The notes: generated from the letters alone by a model not told the origin. Shown: positions 25,386 through 45,551, counted from the stretch's first letter. The stretch: 64,000 bases of DNA from Centroberyx gerrardi (GCF_048128805.1 NC_136012.1:14504225-14568224), one strand, 5' to 3'. Numbers and translations are program-made.

Positions 25386-25544
25386 CAGGAACTGTTACAT
25401 ACCATTACTCTAACATTTGATGTTACTAAATCTCTTTTGCGTTCTACCTAAGTTCTATTATCCTGTTTATCTCACTACGATTTTGCATTATGTGGAAAAT
25501 CTAGCCGGAATCTAGGTAATACACAATATGATGAAGCAAAAATC

Positions 25545-28500
25545 CTAATTAAAAATCTGTTGAGCGTAGAGTTGGCTGAAGTATTTGCGAATGTCGGCCC
25601 GGACCTCAGAAACGTTGACCCTGGGGTACCACCTCTTCACCGGCTTCCCGTCTGGCCCCACCAGGAACTTCTCAAAGTTCCACTTGATGTCGGTGATCCT
25701 CAGAGGATCCCAGAAGAGCCGGCCGGTGGGGTTTCCGAAGCTGTCTCCGACCGGCGGGCAGGAGTTCTGCATGGCAGGAGGCACAAGACTAGTGAGAGAG
25801 ATGAAAACTGGCATGCACAAAGTGATTAACCCAGGGGTTCAAAATGGTATTTTCCAGGCCTGGGGAAGTTATGAAATATAAAAGGGAGAAAAGTTTTGGA
25901 AAGGTCATGAAATTTGATTTGTGATTTTTGATGATTTTTTTTCTTGAATACTGTCAATTGTCACAAAAAGCTGTGGCTGGATCTGGAACAGTCTAGACCT
26001 CCCTGCAGGAGGAAAATATTGTTGTTGTTACTGACTGTTTTTTTTTATGACAGAGTTAAACTAATATAACAAACTAATGCTTAAAATTAGTATAGTTGAT
26101 GGTTACTCTTTAATTCAGTCAAATTTGGTCATGGAAATTTGGAAAGGTGTCATGGAGAAGTCATGGAAAAGTTTTGCAATTTCATGAGTAAAAAAGGTGT
26201 GGGAACCCTGTAAACCTCCATCTGACAGAGACCAATTTGGATTTGCAACACATCCAGAGAAAATGAGAAATTCCATCGAAGACTAGAAATTTATAGAAAG
26301 GTTAAATTGTTTATATATTTTTTACAAATGTAAAGGACAGGTGACAAACCTTTAATAGCTCCAAAATCAATAAGTTATTAATGACTGTTAAATGCTTGCT
26401 ACTGGGTGTTTGTTTGGTAGTGCATATGCTTCTGTGCAGAGGTTTGTGTGCTTTTGGGTGCTACTGGATAAACATGAGCTGGCTGGGTGTGAAAGGAATA
26501 CAAATGCACCTGTTACGTGCTTTATTCTGACAATGTGAACTGATGCTTGTACACAGGTCACACTTGAAAAAGAGTCTGTTTTCTCTAATGTGTCTGCACT
26601 GGCTGGGAGGCCCTGGACCAACCTAGAGCAACACGGCCAAAGGTGACTGAGCAAGCTGCCTGTGCAGCCATGTTGAATAAAGAGACTGACATGCATGTTT
26701 CTAATAAAGTTTGTGCACAACTCAAGTGGAGAATAGGATTAGTATAACACCCTATTTGATTTAAACACTACTATAATACATAGTCTATCTCTATCGATAT
26801 ATAAAATACATCTTTAAATGACACACAAGTTGTCAACATCTTAAGGGAAAACTTACCTTCAGGAAAGTGTATACACCTTGCTCATTTTCTCCATTCACAT
26901 CACTGCGCTCAAACAGCAGGAAGTTTGGAACGAATCCATTGCCGGGCCTGACATGCCTGGAATCCAGGAAGAGGTCAGCTTATCAGTGGACGTGCCTCTA
27001 AGCACTTTGTGCAGCCAGCGCTTCATGAGCTGCAGCTTGGCAGCTGCCCTAGATTCAGCTCACGTTGTGCAAAGCCACAATCTACTGCAAAGGCCCGGCT
27101 ATGGATATGGGATGATTGATGGAATCCGAGACATACATTCTATGCAGGTTAGAGTGAGGATATGAGGAGAAACTGATCTTCTTGCCAAAGGATGATTTCC
27201 CAGATTAAATGAAGCTCTGCTGATTGACAGAGGATTTGCCAATATTGCAAATTCCTCTCTACGTCCCGCTATGCAGGATCAGGATTATGTTACACCACCT
27301 CATTAAAAAAAAGATATAGCTATATACATTAAATTACAACTTTAATTTAATGTAATTTAATAGGAATTAATATCACTGTTGTGTGAAAACCTTGTAACCC
27401 AATTTTTGGTGATTTTCAAGGCTTGTGAAACCCTTTCAATATGTATTTTGCTTTTTCTGTGTATGCAGTAGGTTGTGGCTGACTTGAGGCTAACTTGCAT
27501 TGAAAAAGAAAGATTTCTCACTTTAAAGTTGGTAGAATTTCATGATTTTTCCCTGGTTCTTGTTTCCCAAATTGATTGCAGGGAAACCCGAGAATGGTGA
27601 GTCCATACGGCTTCATCTCCTCATGTAGTGCATTCAACTCTGATTATAGGAAAGGAAAAAAATACAATATGCTCAGGTAGGCTCGTTTATTATGCTGTTA
27701 CATACCGAAGAATAAAGCCTGTGGTGGCATTTCTTACCCAGGTACTGGAAGGTGAGTCCTCAGTACGTGGCGACGTTGACAAAGAGGACAGTCTTGCCTG
27801 CGTACTGACTGAGGGACACAGTGCGACTGCCATTTAGGGTCTTTGCCTTGTAACCGTAAATGGTGCCGTCTGTGGCTGAGTCACACAGCTGGGGACAAAA
27901 ACATCGGTCACAACAGGTTATTATTGTTTTATCTGGCCAACAGCCAACACAGTGATTGATCCATTACTCCTCAGTGTAGTATTTTGGTCACAGCTGAAGC
28001 TTTTGTGGATAGACAAATGCATGCCAGCAAACCTCGCTTCCAAAATGACATGCATGGTATATTATCCAAAGAGATGTGGATGCTGTTTATTAGAGTTTAC
28101 TTCAACACAACTTGTACTCTGTTGGCATCTATGATTTCACAATGGAGATCAAAGCCAAAAGTGGGCCTTGACACAGAGTTGCCCTCTCTCGCTTGTTCAG
28201 TCATGTTTGATCATGTGTGGGCTTTTTTTTTTTTTAAGATTTTTGCCAACCAGTCCTTTTAATGATTTTCATTATTTTAATGTTACGTGAGTTATTTCCT
28301 GGCAAATTAGAAGAACGTGCATTACTCTTTGATAAACCTTAACTAGAAAGGGTTAATTTTGTGCTTTCATTTCTTGGAGAGAAAAAGCATAAGAGAAAAA
28401 AATAACATTGACTGTTTGATTTATAATCCTATGACTAATAGTATGATTTTTTTTTTTACTCAGGTAATGACACACAAAAAGATGAAAAAAGTTTATCTGG

Positions 28501-29720
28501 ATGTCCAAAATGTATGGAAATGTGTTGATCAAGAGGATATACAATATTTTTTTCTGAATGAGAAGTTGTAAACAAGTGTTCATCTGGAAACCTCCCTCTG
28601 ATCAAAATTGCAAACTACTGTGCAATCTTTGGAGGACAAGGTGTATAAGCAGGTGATTATCTTTGTCCGGTCTCCAATACAAACATCAAAGTATACACAA
28701 CAGTTTATTTACCAATTGGCTTCTGCAGAGTGTGTCTCAACACATTAACCAGAACCGGGGACAGATGTAACACTTTTTTACCTTTTTCCCCCCATACCTC
28801 TGTTGTCATTTGACATCTGCCTGCTACAAACACAAACCTAATGTCAACAGAGACAGAGAACATTGCTCTCAAAGCCACAGAGGCACTTTGCTAGAATAAA
28901 CCACCCGAGCCTGGGGTGGATCTGGGTTGATTTATACCCATCCAGAAATAACTGTCCAGCAGAGCAAACAATAATATGCTAATGATTATGTTATTATTAG
29001 GCTAAAGGGGATCTGTACCGCAGTAGAACTGGGTGTACCAGTGTGGTGAGTATGTGTATGAGAGAGAGACACTGGTGTCCTATTGATTTGCATGTCTGCT
29101 TTGTATATTCGGATAGGTTTGTACAAGCAGGCAAACCAATGGGCATTTGATGGTAAAAAAATAGAATCAAGATGCAATTTTCTAATATTATTTCTAATAT
29201 TTTTTAGTAGAGTTATGGTACATGTAACCTAGGCTACAATTGACTGCAGGCTTTGGAAATCAGTTAAAATCATCCCCAAAATATGGAAGTACTACTTTGT
29301 GGTTTAACTTTTTGCAAATCCTGATGGTCTCAGATCATGCATCTTTGATAAGGCGTCATATAAATAATAAGTAGCCTATATATACATATATACGATTCTA
29401 AAACACAAGCTACACCAATTAAAACAACCAAACAAATCGACCAGTTTGGGAACACGTCGCTACACGTACAGGTTACTCACATCTCTCCCTTTTTTTATGT
29501 TACAATCATCTCCCCTACCAATAGGCCCGTGTTATGTCATTCAACTGCTCGAGCGCAAAACCGCTCAAGTTTAGATAGTGAATATAGAGAAATATCGTCA
29601 TGACGTCACCCGTTTCTGTATAACGCTCCTTTAGGAGGTGAACGGACCTACCTGGGTGAGTGGGTATCCGCCCATGCCGGGTCGCAGCAGCCCCAGCAGG
29701 ACCAGAGGTAAGACCCACAT
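25545..29720 (-). CDS. gpx3: Glutathione peroxidase 3, secreted selenoprotein
   Basis: Extracellular enzyme that reduces H2O2 and lipid hydroperoxides with glutathione or thioredoxin. Minus-strand exons: 29720-29652, 27888-27738, 27639-27522, 26956-26857, 25766-25545. All junctions are GT-AG and join into 219 residues (human 226). The N-terminus [12 protein letters not shown] is a signal peptide ending near GMGG, which marks the GPX3/5/6-type secreted form. TGA at 27762-27760 sits in VNVATYUGLT, the catalytic selenocysteine site. The rest of the active site is present: Gln in [12 protein letters not shown], and Trp and Asn in [13 protein letters not shown]. The insert [10 protein letters not shown] of tetrameric GPx is also present. 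The gene is tail-to-tail with tnip1, and a SECIS-like hairpin lies in the 3'UTR. An automated ORF caller would break this gene at the TGA. Confidence 0.97.
25832..26210. mobile_element. MITE-like element in gpx3 intron 4
   Basis: It begins CAGGGGTTC (25832) and ends GGGAACCCTG (26210), imperfect terminal inverted repeats. Inside, TCATGGAAA-type words recur near both ends (GTCATGAAATTTG, GTCATGGAAATTTGG, GTCATGGAAAAG). It is non-coding. Elements of this appearance are common in fish genomes (from memory); superfamily not assigned. Confidence 0.5.
27760..27762 (-). other. gpx3: In-frame TGA selenocysteine codon
   Basis: Codon 66 of gpx3 reads TGA between TAC and GGA. Flanking residues match the YUGLT active site of human GPX3, and the frame stays open and homologous for 153 more residues, so it is a recoded codon rather than a nonsense mutation. 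It lies 22 nt from the exon 2/3 junction with three junctions downstream, so failed decoding should expose the mRNA to nonsense-mediated decay. Confidence 0.95.
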
Positions 29721-29830
29721 GCTGGGCGACACGGTGCAGGTTTATCACGCTCCTCTGCTCTGCTCCCTCGGGATAAAATAACTCATCTGGTCATTCTGTC
29801 ACAGCTGGTCGAGGTGACGCCCTCTGGTGA
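29600..29830 (-). promoter_or_regulatory. gpx3: gpx3 5' end: promoter-like region and CRE
   Basis: A perfect palindromic CRE (TGACGTCA) is at 29601-29608, 44 bp inside intron 1. Upstream of the ATG, an AT-rich TATTTTATCC on the minus strand (29780-29771) could act as a TATA-like element, giving a 5'UTR of only about 25-30 nt. A CRE half site (TGACGTA) is at 29828-29834. A heat-shock-type TTCTAGAA lies further up at 29910-29917. Start site not demonstrated. Confidence 0.4.
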
Positions 29831-29920
29831 CGTACATACGCAACAAAAAAACTGACGCTCGGCTCGTTTGGTGCCAATCGGAAACCGGCGCACTGCCCAT
29901 TTTCAGATGTTCTAGAAAGT

Positions 29921-29928
29921 TGTGTGTG

Positions 29929-29989
<61 letters not shown>

Positions 29990-30014
29990 GTGTGTGTGAG
30001 TGTGTGTGTGTGTC
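29921..30014. repeat. (TG)n microsatellite upstream of gpx3
   Basis: About 90 bp of TG dinucleotides with a few CG and AG interruptions, starting about 200 bp upstream of the gpx3 ATG. Alternating purine-pyrimidine DNA of this length can adopt Z-form. Confidence 0.95.
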
Positions 30015-31017
30015 TGTTACCATATTCATTCCTGGGTGAATGTTAGGTTAGGCAGAGTATTGGCCCTGAAAGTCCCAAGTTTGCATCTACATAAATGTGT
30101 AATTTAATTGTAAATTTGTCTTAAATACATTTACAATTTACACACTGTCTCAGCTATCCAAAAATTATACCAAGCTTCAAAACATCATGAGTTTTTCCAG
30201 TGTATGTGCATTTTATGCTATTTTGCATTTTTAGAAACATGCAAATCCAATCCATGCAAAACCTGGTAGCCTACACACTATTGTTAGACTTGCCTGGCCA
30301 CAAGGCTGCTATTTACCAAAGAACTTAAAAAAGGGGTGTGGTGGTCACAAACTCAGATAAGGAACTATGTCTGTTTAAAACTGATCCATGGGGGAGCCAC
30401 AAATACAAAAAAGTATCTGTTTATCTGCTCATCCCATTTCAGTACACATGCTCTTGGGTCAATTTTAGTCAAAATCAAATTTTTGATGGACTTTCATACA
30501 GGCAGGAGACTGCTTTAAACCAATACAACACTCCCTGTAAACCAATAACTCCAGTGACCCTTCAGTCAAGCTGCACAAGTCTGCGGACGACACACACCTA
30601 AGTGGCCCTAATCAGAAACAAGTAGTCCGTCTACCACAGAGCGGTGGCCAGACTGGGGTCTTGAAGTGCCAACAACAACCTTGAACTTAATGCTGTCTAG
30701 ACAGTGGAGATGAGGATGACTTCTGCAGGAGCCCACAGGCCCTTCTCCCCGTTGTAATCAATGGGGCACTGTTCAGATGTCGAGAGACACCACTCTCCTC
30801 CCACTCCGCGTCATTCAAATGGCTGAGAATGAAGTTAGCTGTCATCAAAAAGACACCAGAGCAAAGGAAATGACAAAGAACATTGTTGCTGACTCTGCCC
30901 ACTGTTGCAGCTGTTTGACACACTCTGGAGAACAGATCCAGTGAATAAATGCCTGCACAACCTGCCACTGCAACAGCTCCTTCCCAGTGGCAATCACCCC
31001 ATGCCCCATCCCCACCT

Positions 31018-31034
31018 CACACACACACACACAT

Positions 31035-31104
<70 letters not shown>
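31018..31104. repeat. (CA)n microsatellite
   Basis: About 43 CA units with single TG and AA interruptions. Confidence 0.95.
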
Positions 31105-31108
<4 letters not shown>

Positions 31109-32624
31109 CCCTGGACTGGAAAACTGATTGAACCCTGCTATCTGCACATGGACACTGATATAAGCTATTCCGGTTATCTTGTACTTCACATATCTATAAC
31201 TGTTGTGCTACACTGGGACAAATCTTCAGTTCTGAATGAAGGTTTGAAGTGTGTTTATTTTTAGTCCACTGTCAGACAGTAGTCCTGCCTGCACTATATG
31301 TGAAGTCCCACTATGTTTTAGATCAGGTCAGGTCAGGTTAAATATCTTTTTTTGACCTGGACAAAGCACGATCATGACAAACATAAAAGTTTCAGACCAA
31401 CAATATAGAACATAAAACAAACAAAATAAAAATCACATGAAAGGATAAGTGCAAAGTCAAAATTCATTCACTCAAATCTAATCAGCAAAATCCGGGGTAA
31501 ACTCCTCACTGAATGTTCCTCAAAATCCTTCATAAACCAAGTGTGACCAGTTCTTTCAGTTTTAATTCAATTTGCCTTGGCTTCCATGTAGAAGGGAGCA
31601 AAATACATAAAAGCTTTTATTGTCTCATTTAGTTCAGACCTTAGGAACAGACAGCAAAAACAACATGCAGACTGCAGAATCTAATTTGGAGATGTAAGAG
31701 CACAAATAATGCGGAGGCAGAATGGCGTTATAGATAAAAGTCTACAAGTTAATGAGCCTATGAGGGGACGGGGCAGCTGAATGAAGTTGAGCATACAATA
31801 TACATAGTGTTTACAGTCACTAATAAACCTCAAGGTTCCATGATACACACACACAGTAAAATTGTTGCTGTTAATTTAACTCTGAAAGTGTAAAATCAAC
31901 ACTGGCATAATATTAGCTGCATGAAATAAGAGATTATCCCCAGGGCTCTTTAAATAACAATCTATTCTACTATTCACATAAGGAACTAATTCTGGTTTAT
32001 GATGGTGCATAAACAGTCAATGGGCTCTTTATGAGGCATTATATACCGCTTTTTTGTTGTTTATATAGTCAGTAGTTATATAGTTATATAGATCTAGCAG
32101 TTCTGCCTTTATAACATCCACTTTCCTCAATAAAGGCTCTGATAAACTGCCAAAACATAAAGCCAAACAGTAAGTAGGTCTCTGTGTCTACTAGCCTATC
32201 TGTCACTGTAAGGACGCCTGGTGCCTAACCCACTTCACAAACATTATTCAGGACTTTCAGTAGAGACCCATAATTCAAATGAAACGAGAAAAAAAGAAAA
32301 GAAAAAAAGATTGCAGTGCTGGGACAAATCGATCTTGGCTGAATCTCGACATCATGACTGAATACGAGATGAGAAGCGTCATCTTTGCTGTATAGGAGAG
32401 AAAAAACTGTTGGTTTAATTTTTCATTCATGGATCATCTCGCCTCTCTGGGATCAGCTGTTGCCATGGTGAGCTGTGACTAGGCCATTATGCCCCGTGGG
32501 TGGTAGAGTCTCTTTCAAGGCCTCTTTTATCCTCTCTCCGTTTTTAGAGCACTTCATTTTTCCATATTTCACACAGTGTACGGGAACTTATTTCTCTGCA
32601 TATTCCTCTGAGAATCCAGTTTCA

Positions 32625-32718
32625 CTAGCTGGTTTTCGGCTGGTCTGATGCTGGTTTGGTGATGGTCAAGCTGGTAATAAACTGGCCTGGTTGAGCTGGT
32701 GAATCAGCCTGGTTAAGT
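32625..32718. repeat. Degenerate CTGGT-rich repeat
   Basis: At least seven copies of GCTGGT, CTGGTTT or CCTGGTT spaced irregularly over about 95 bp. It looks like a decayed minisatellite or the end of a mobile element. Confidence 0.5.
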
Positions 32719-33253
32719 TACAGACCACTTTGCTCACAAAATCATAACCATAGAGACCTGGTTGATTGATGCAACTTGTTGATCATAAACCAACTTGGCT
32801 TAGTGAAGCCCATTGGAAGAAGCTGGCATGGCTGCAGGCTGGCAGACCCACAGTGCCGGTCAGTTGTACATGCTGGATAACCAAATGTCTCACTCCCCTT
32901 TGATTTGGAACAAGTCTGAATACCAGACGTGAAGAATAAATCAGTGGCATCTTGGTACATTAATGTGTAGGCTAACGTTATATAACCAGTCACGTGGGTC
33001 TAACAAATACAGTTTTATAAGAGTCAGCCCCCAAGATTAATGCGTTTTGCCTAACAACGCCTCTTAGTTACAGATATAGCACAACACTCCACTGAATGTT
33101 GAATGCGTGTAGTGTTGCCGTGTGCATGCAGACATTTTCGATGTTCACCACCTGAGGTCGACATTCAGCAGATTATTATTTTTCCCAAAGACCAGACGAC
33201 TAGCGATGACACCACGGCTAGCCTGAGCTTTCGGCTGCACTGACTGGACAGAG

Positions 33254-40700
<7,447 letters not shown>

Positions 40701-42035
40701 GAACAGGAACACACAGTTTCACAGCTTATTCTCAAACAGTCCCAGAGTCTGAGGGTTGGGTTCTTTGAACTCATTTCTTTAAACTGTGGGATTGATTTAA
40801 TATAAAAAATGACTTCTGATTCTGCTTATTAATACCTAGGAACATAGTTCAGATACACCATTTATACAGCTTGTCTAGAAATGTTTTGTTGAGTTCAAGT
40901 GGCATCATCAGTTACATTGCACAACATACGATGGTTACCTAGCCTAGCTGTGTGTGCTGCTCAAGTTCTGAAACTAGATGAAACCATGGCTGACTGCAAT
41001 CCAACTGACAAGCACCCTAAAGTTTAACTTGGCTTCATGATATGTTGCTAAATGCAGAACATCAAACAAGATGAAGCATTTGCGTCAGCATGGTCTAAAA
41101 ATGTTGCTGTTGCTGTCTCCCAGTCCTAGTATTATGCCAGAACACATCTCGTCTGCAACTAACAGCTTTGACACACAACACCAGCTATCAGTGAAAAATC
41201 CCACACATTTGCTGCTGCTAGCATGTAAATCAATAAGTATTAATTAAGTTATCCTACTGGTACATAGTTTCTTACATGGCTAGGCAATGACAACAAAACA
41301 AGAAGTACAGACTGTTCATTGAGGGGTGGCAAGGTCTGGTAAAGTCTACATGCCTTCTCCACAGTTGACTTCTTTTGTTTGGCAAAGTGCAATGTTGTGG
41401 TCTTTTTATTGTTTTGTGCAATATCAGTTGTGGACTTTAACCTAGATCGATGGCTTTCATCCAAATACAAAAGCATCACAAACAGTTGTCATTATTATTC
41501 ACTGTATGTAGCAAATAGCAGTTTCTGTTAAAATGTAATAGAGAGTGAGAGTAGTTCTTACAGACCTAAATATAACAACACTATATGGATTACAAGAAAC
41601 TGTAGATAATAAATAAGGAGTCAAGAGATGAGCAGAATCAGAAATCAGAATGGACAAAATCCAAATTCCCTACAGTCCCCCCCTCGCCCCCCCGCTTCTA
41701 GCTTATGCATCTTCATCGTCATTTTCCAGTGATGACAGTATTTACTCGCATGCTACAACTTTAGTAAATATCACCTACTTTAGACAATGTCATTCTACAG
41801 TTACTGATGCTGTACTGTATTCTGTTCAACAAGGTTGTTCTCTGGGCCGAAGGCGGGGTCTGCCCAGACATTTAGGATTGTTATTTTATTATTGTCTCAA
41901 GTCACACAGTAACTTTATTGGCAGTATGGAAAGTATGTAGTAAGAAGCTCTGTAAATTATATTAATTATAAGGTGATCATCAGTTTGATGTCTGTAAACA
42001 CTATCATCTATTCTAATAAAAAATATGTTCTGATG
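40701..42035 (+). terminator. dctn4: dctn4 3'UTR region with candidate poly(A) signals
   Basis: Non-coding sequence after the TGA at 40698-40700. AATAAA occurs at 41608-41613, 42015-42020 and (isolated) 42502-42507. The first two would give 3'UTRs of about 0.9 and 1.3 kb. Confidence 0.5.
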
Positions 42036-43745
42036 GTTTGAAGATTTCACTGACTTCAGTGTCAGTGGGTTTCTTACACTGCTGTCATATTTTTGGTCTG
42101 TGTGTGTGTGTGTGTGTGTGTGTGTAAACTTTGGATTTCACTCTTTGGTTTGTAGTAAGACAGAGCCTTACAACACAGTTCATCTTCTTTACTGGCTAAT
42201 AAAATAATGTGATACTGTAACAGTTTTCTTTGGTCATTTATTTGTCCAGAATTGACATGACTTTCAAAGTAGGCTTCCTTTGGGAAATACCGTGTGTATT
42301 TTTCTTCATTTATTATGAATTTCTGAATCACTGCGGCTGTCTGGTGCATGCGGCTGTTTTTTGTGCTGTAATCACTCTCACCACTGGATGGAGCTATAGG
42401 CAAACTATTTGTTAGGGAGCAGGGACGCCTTGAGTTGACAGAACAAGACACTGAGCTAAGCTAGGACAGATGTGGGTGGAGACTCATTCTACAGACTGAT
42501 CAATAAATCTGAACCTGTGAAGTGTGGCTTAATAGGTATTTAGAGTACAACTTTATTGGCCAACCAGGGCTGGGCAATTGTCTTTGGTCTCACCTCATAA
42601 CATCAATTAAAAATACACAAAAATACACAGGTGGAACACAATTTGACCTTGCTAGTGTGTCTTGTGCTTTGGTTTGCTTCCATGTGTGACATCATTCTGT
42701 TCTGTGATTGATTGTTGATCAGTTAGATCTTGCTAGGCTCATTCTCTGTCCTTTGAGCTTGACTTCAAGCACAAGTCAGTGGCAAACCAATTAACACAGT
42801 GGTTGATTTCACAGACTAGGCAGGATGAACTCCTATCCCGATATAAACATTTTGAAGGGAATCCAAGCCTCAAAGCTGCGTGCTTTGAGGATGGACTGTC
42901 TACTTGTCAATATTAGCAGCAGTGGAATCTGTTTTTCTAGAGGTTACCATTTGTATTCAGTACTTATCAGGCCATTGCTACTGTACAAAGATGATACATG
43001 CATATGGGATAGTTTATTGCCTCAAAGAAGGCAAATCAGATACCTGATGCAGGCTTGTTGCAGTTCCCCAGTGAGGCCGTCTGCTGTGTAAACAGTCCCA
43101 CACAGCCCGAGTAATAAAGCCGGGATTTTCTTTTATCTTGGGCAGATATAAACAGCTCAGGAGAGGGGCCTGTGTGAGAGTCATAAATCACCTCTGAAGA
43201 TGAGGTAATAAAAAACACATGGGGGGGGAGCCCATACCACTGAAGCTCGACCCAGGCTCCCACTTCAGGCAGAACTGATAGCAGCAGTAGGCCTGCACTT
43301 GTGTTGGAGTGCTGCAGAACTAATGGGAATACAGTATTCTTGGCTTGAAAAAGATGAACAGTTGCTATGCAAGGGACCATTTATTATGCTAGACCTGGAT
43401 ATGTGTTGCTATTAATAGCGTTACTGACACTCTTAATATCTTAGACACGTTCAGGTCCAAGTCATGGACATATTTTAATTTGGGTAAATAGAGAAGACAT
43501 GATTGGAATGACTTAAATGTGGCATATGGCTTGAGAGATTTGTGTTATAACCTCATCACTGACCCATGAGCAGACCTTGAATGGTCCCAAAAACACACTG
43601 GAAAAAAACAATCCGGATACTTCTTGCTTCATGCTCAATGTGTTCTCCTTTGTAGATACTGTAAACAAAAATCTGACCCGCGAATCATTATGGGGATTAT
43701 AAATGAGTGTTAGAGTGTTTCATCAGTTCTGAGTAAATGGCTACT

Positions 43746-43920
43746 TTACTCACTAGACCTTTCCTTTCCTTTCCTCTCATTTCCTCTCCTTACCTTTAAT
43801 TTCCTTTTCTTTCCTTTCCTCTCCTTTCCCTTTCTTTCCTTTCCTTTCCTTTCCTTTCCTTTCCTTTCCTTTCCTTTCCTTTCCTTTCCTTTCTTTTCCT
43901 CCTCCATTTTCCTTTCCTTT
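43746..43920. repeat. (TTTCC)n polypyrimidine tract
   Basis: About 175 bp almost purely pyrimidine on the + strand, with a perfect TTTCC core at about 43830-43892. Mirror-symmetric Y-tracts of this kind can form triplex (H-) DNA. Confidence 0.9.
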
Positions 43921-44429
43921 GAGGACTAACATCTTTATTTATAAAGACAGCCCGGCCAGCCTTGACCAGATGAAAAATTCCTCACTGAATTACAAGTTTG
44001 ACTGCACCCAGGACCTTTCCACAATTACGTCATACCCCCAAACCGCCAGTAACTCACCCTCAGACGATGCATGACACAGGAAAGAAAAAAGGGGAAAAGC
44101 TACACCTCAACAGAGGCAGTAAATTCCCTCCATCTAATAAAAGATGGGACCTAGAGGCCTGCAGAGTATATGAGGACTATCATTTCTCTGCTGTGTTGAT
44201 TCACTCCTCTCACGAATGAACTGCACAGCATGTACAGTATATGCTTGGGTTTAAAGGTATGTTTTCTCCATTAATGTAACTCATCAGGTGAGTTGCTGGA
44301 TATTGCCAATGTAATCCTCAGAGCAGTCTATATTTTCTCTTGTTTGTGGGCCATGATGGTTTGGATATGCAATATATTAAAGGCACTGGGTCTGGGCAGA
44401 GGAAGGGAAACACAAAATGCTCAAGTGCA

Positions 44430-44600
44430 CTTTTCGCTCACATCCCCCTCAGGTTGAGCAGCGGTGCTGGAGGTGCTGTGAGTGATTAATCGCCTCCTTC
44501 ATTTTCTGCTCACCGGACCATCATCTGGTTAATTAGAGGTAATTGATGATGTCTGCCTAGATGAATAACTGTAGGTATGCGGGCCTCCGGAGCAGGGAAA
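44430..44600. promoter_or_regulatory. Candidate non-coding regulatory element
   Basis: GATTAATC (44484-44491), TTAATTAG (44529-44536) and TAATTGATG (44540-44548) lie within 65 bp, in otherwise GC-balanced, non-repetitive DNA. Such clusters are typical of developmental enhancers. Conservation cannot be judged from one sequence. Confidence 0.3.
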
Positions 44601-45232
44601 GCCAAACCTGTGAAACCTTAGATTTTGGGGTGGAGGGGGGTGGAAATCTCTTTCTCTTTCTGTCGTTCTCTCTCCCTCCATTTCCTTCTCCCTTTCACTC
44701 TCTGACTGCATCCTGATGGCTGTAGGTCGGCTGGAATGTTGACTTTGGAGGCCGGAGTGAAAAGGATCACTCTGAGAAAGCAGCTGACCCCCCACACCCC
44801 CTCTGAGCCCCCTGTCCGCCTCGACCGACGCGGATCGAGACTGCAGCCCGCTCTGTGTTTTCATTTATTATTTGCTCAATTGCTCACCGGGTGCATTATG
44901 TGTGTAAAGGCACAACTGTGTCAGCAGACTGAGCTGGGGCCAGCGCCGCAGATAGGGGCCTCGTGGGAGCCATCGGAGGCACTGGAGGGTTGAGAGTCTG
45001 CGTTTTTTGTACTTGAATACAATCGCCCGAGGACTTTAGACGTCCCTGTCAATGGAAAGAGTAGAGCAGACCAGAGAAATGTCAGGAGCAGTCTGACTGA
45101 AGGAAGGAATACTCTGGAATGTCTTAATAAGGTGTGATTTTCACTGGCATGTATACCAGTGTGGGCTGGGTGTCAAGGTGGATCTGTTTGTGGTTCTCCC
45201 TGGAAGATCACCTTGAGCAGTACACTGCAAAA

Positions 45233-45551
45233 AATGTTAGTCTCATTTAGTCTCATATTCAGCCTTCAAGGCTTATTTTTCTTAAACCAAGAGAAAAACC
45301 AAGAGTTAACTCCACTTGTTTCCAATGCAATTTCGCTTCTTTCAGGATTTTATTTTAGAAAATAGTCAGAATAAGGCAGATCACTGCACTACTATCAAGA
45401 AAATGACACTTGATTCTACAAAATTCTTGAAACAAATTGATTTGCATTGGAAACAAGTGAAATTACAGATTTTTTCACTTATTCACAGAAAATTACAATT
45501 TCAGGACTCAATAACAGACAAGATGACTTAAGATGGAGATTTTTTGCAGTG
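45233..45551. mobile_element. 319-bp MITE with TA target-site duplication
   Basis: Ends are CACTGCAAAAAAT (45233) and ATTTTTTGCAGTG (45551), perfect inverted repeats of 13 bp, flanked by TA at 45231-45232 and 45552-45553. A second internal inverted pair is CACTTGTTTCCAATGCAA (45313) against TTGCATTGGAAACAAGTG (ending 45459). The TA duplication suggests a Tc1/mariner-type transposase. No coding capacity. Confidence 0.85.

Larger units (their letters stand above)
30015..33100. other. Intergenic between divergent gpx3 and dctn4; no gene seen
   Basis: No recognisable exon on either strand. It holds a (CA)n tract (31018-31104), a TCAGG-rich patch (31325-31340), a CTGGT-rich stretch (32625-32718), a purine tract (32281-32310) and ordinary AT-rich DNA. 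No SMIM3-like small membrane protein was found, although SMIM3 lies in this interval in human. Confidence 0.55.
42036..45230. other. Intergenic; no gene seen, includes AT-hook/homeodomain-type sites
   Basis: It contains (TG)n at 42099-42125, a long TTTCC tract (43746-43920), and a compact set of homeodomain-type words at 44484-44548. Open frames here (for example 44736-44993) have no recognisable domain and no splice context that supports them. Confidence 0.5.

Noticed and set aside
30040..33100. Search for a SMIM3-like gene between gpx3 and dctn4
   Set aside because: No short hydrophobic frame of the right kind on either strand.
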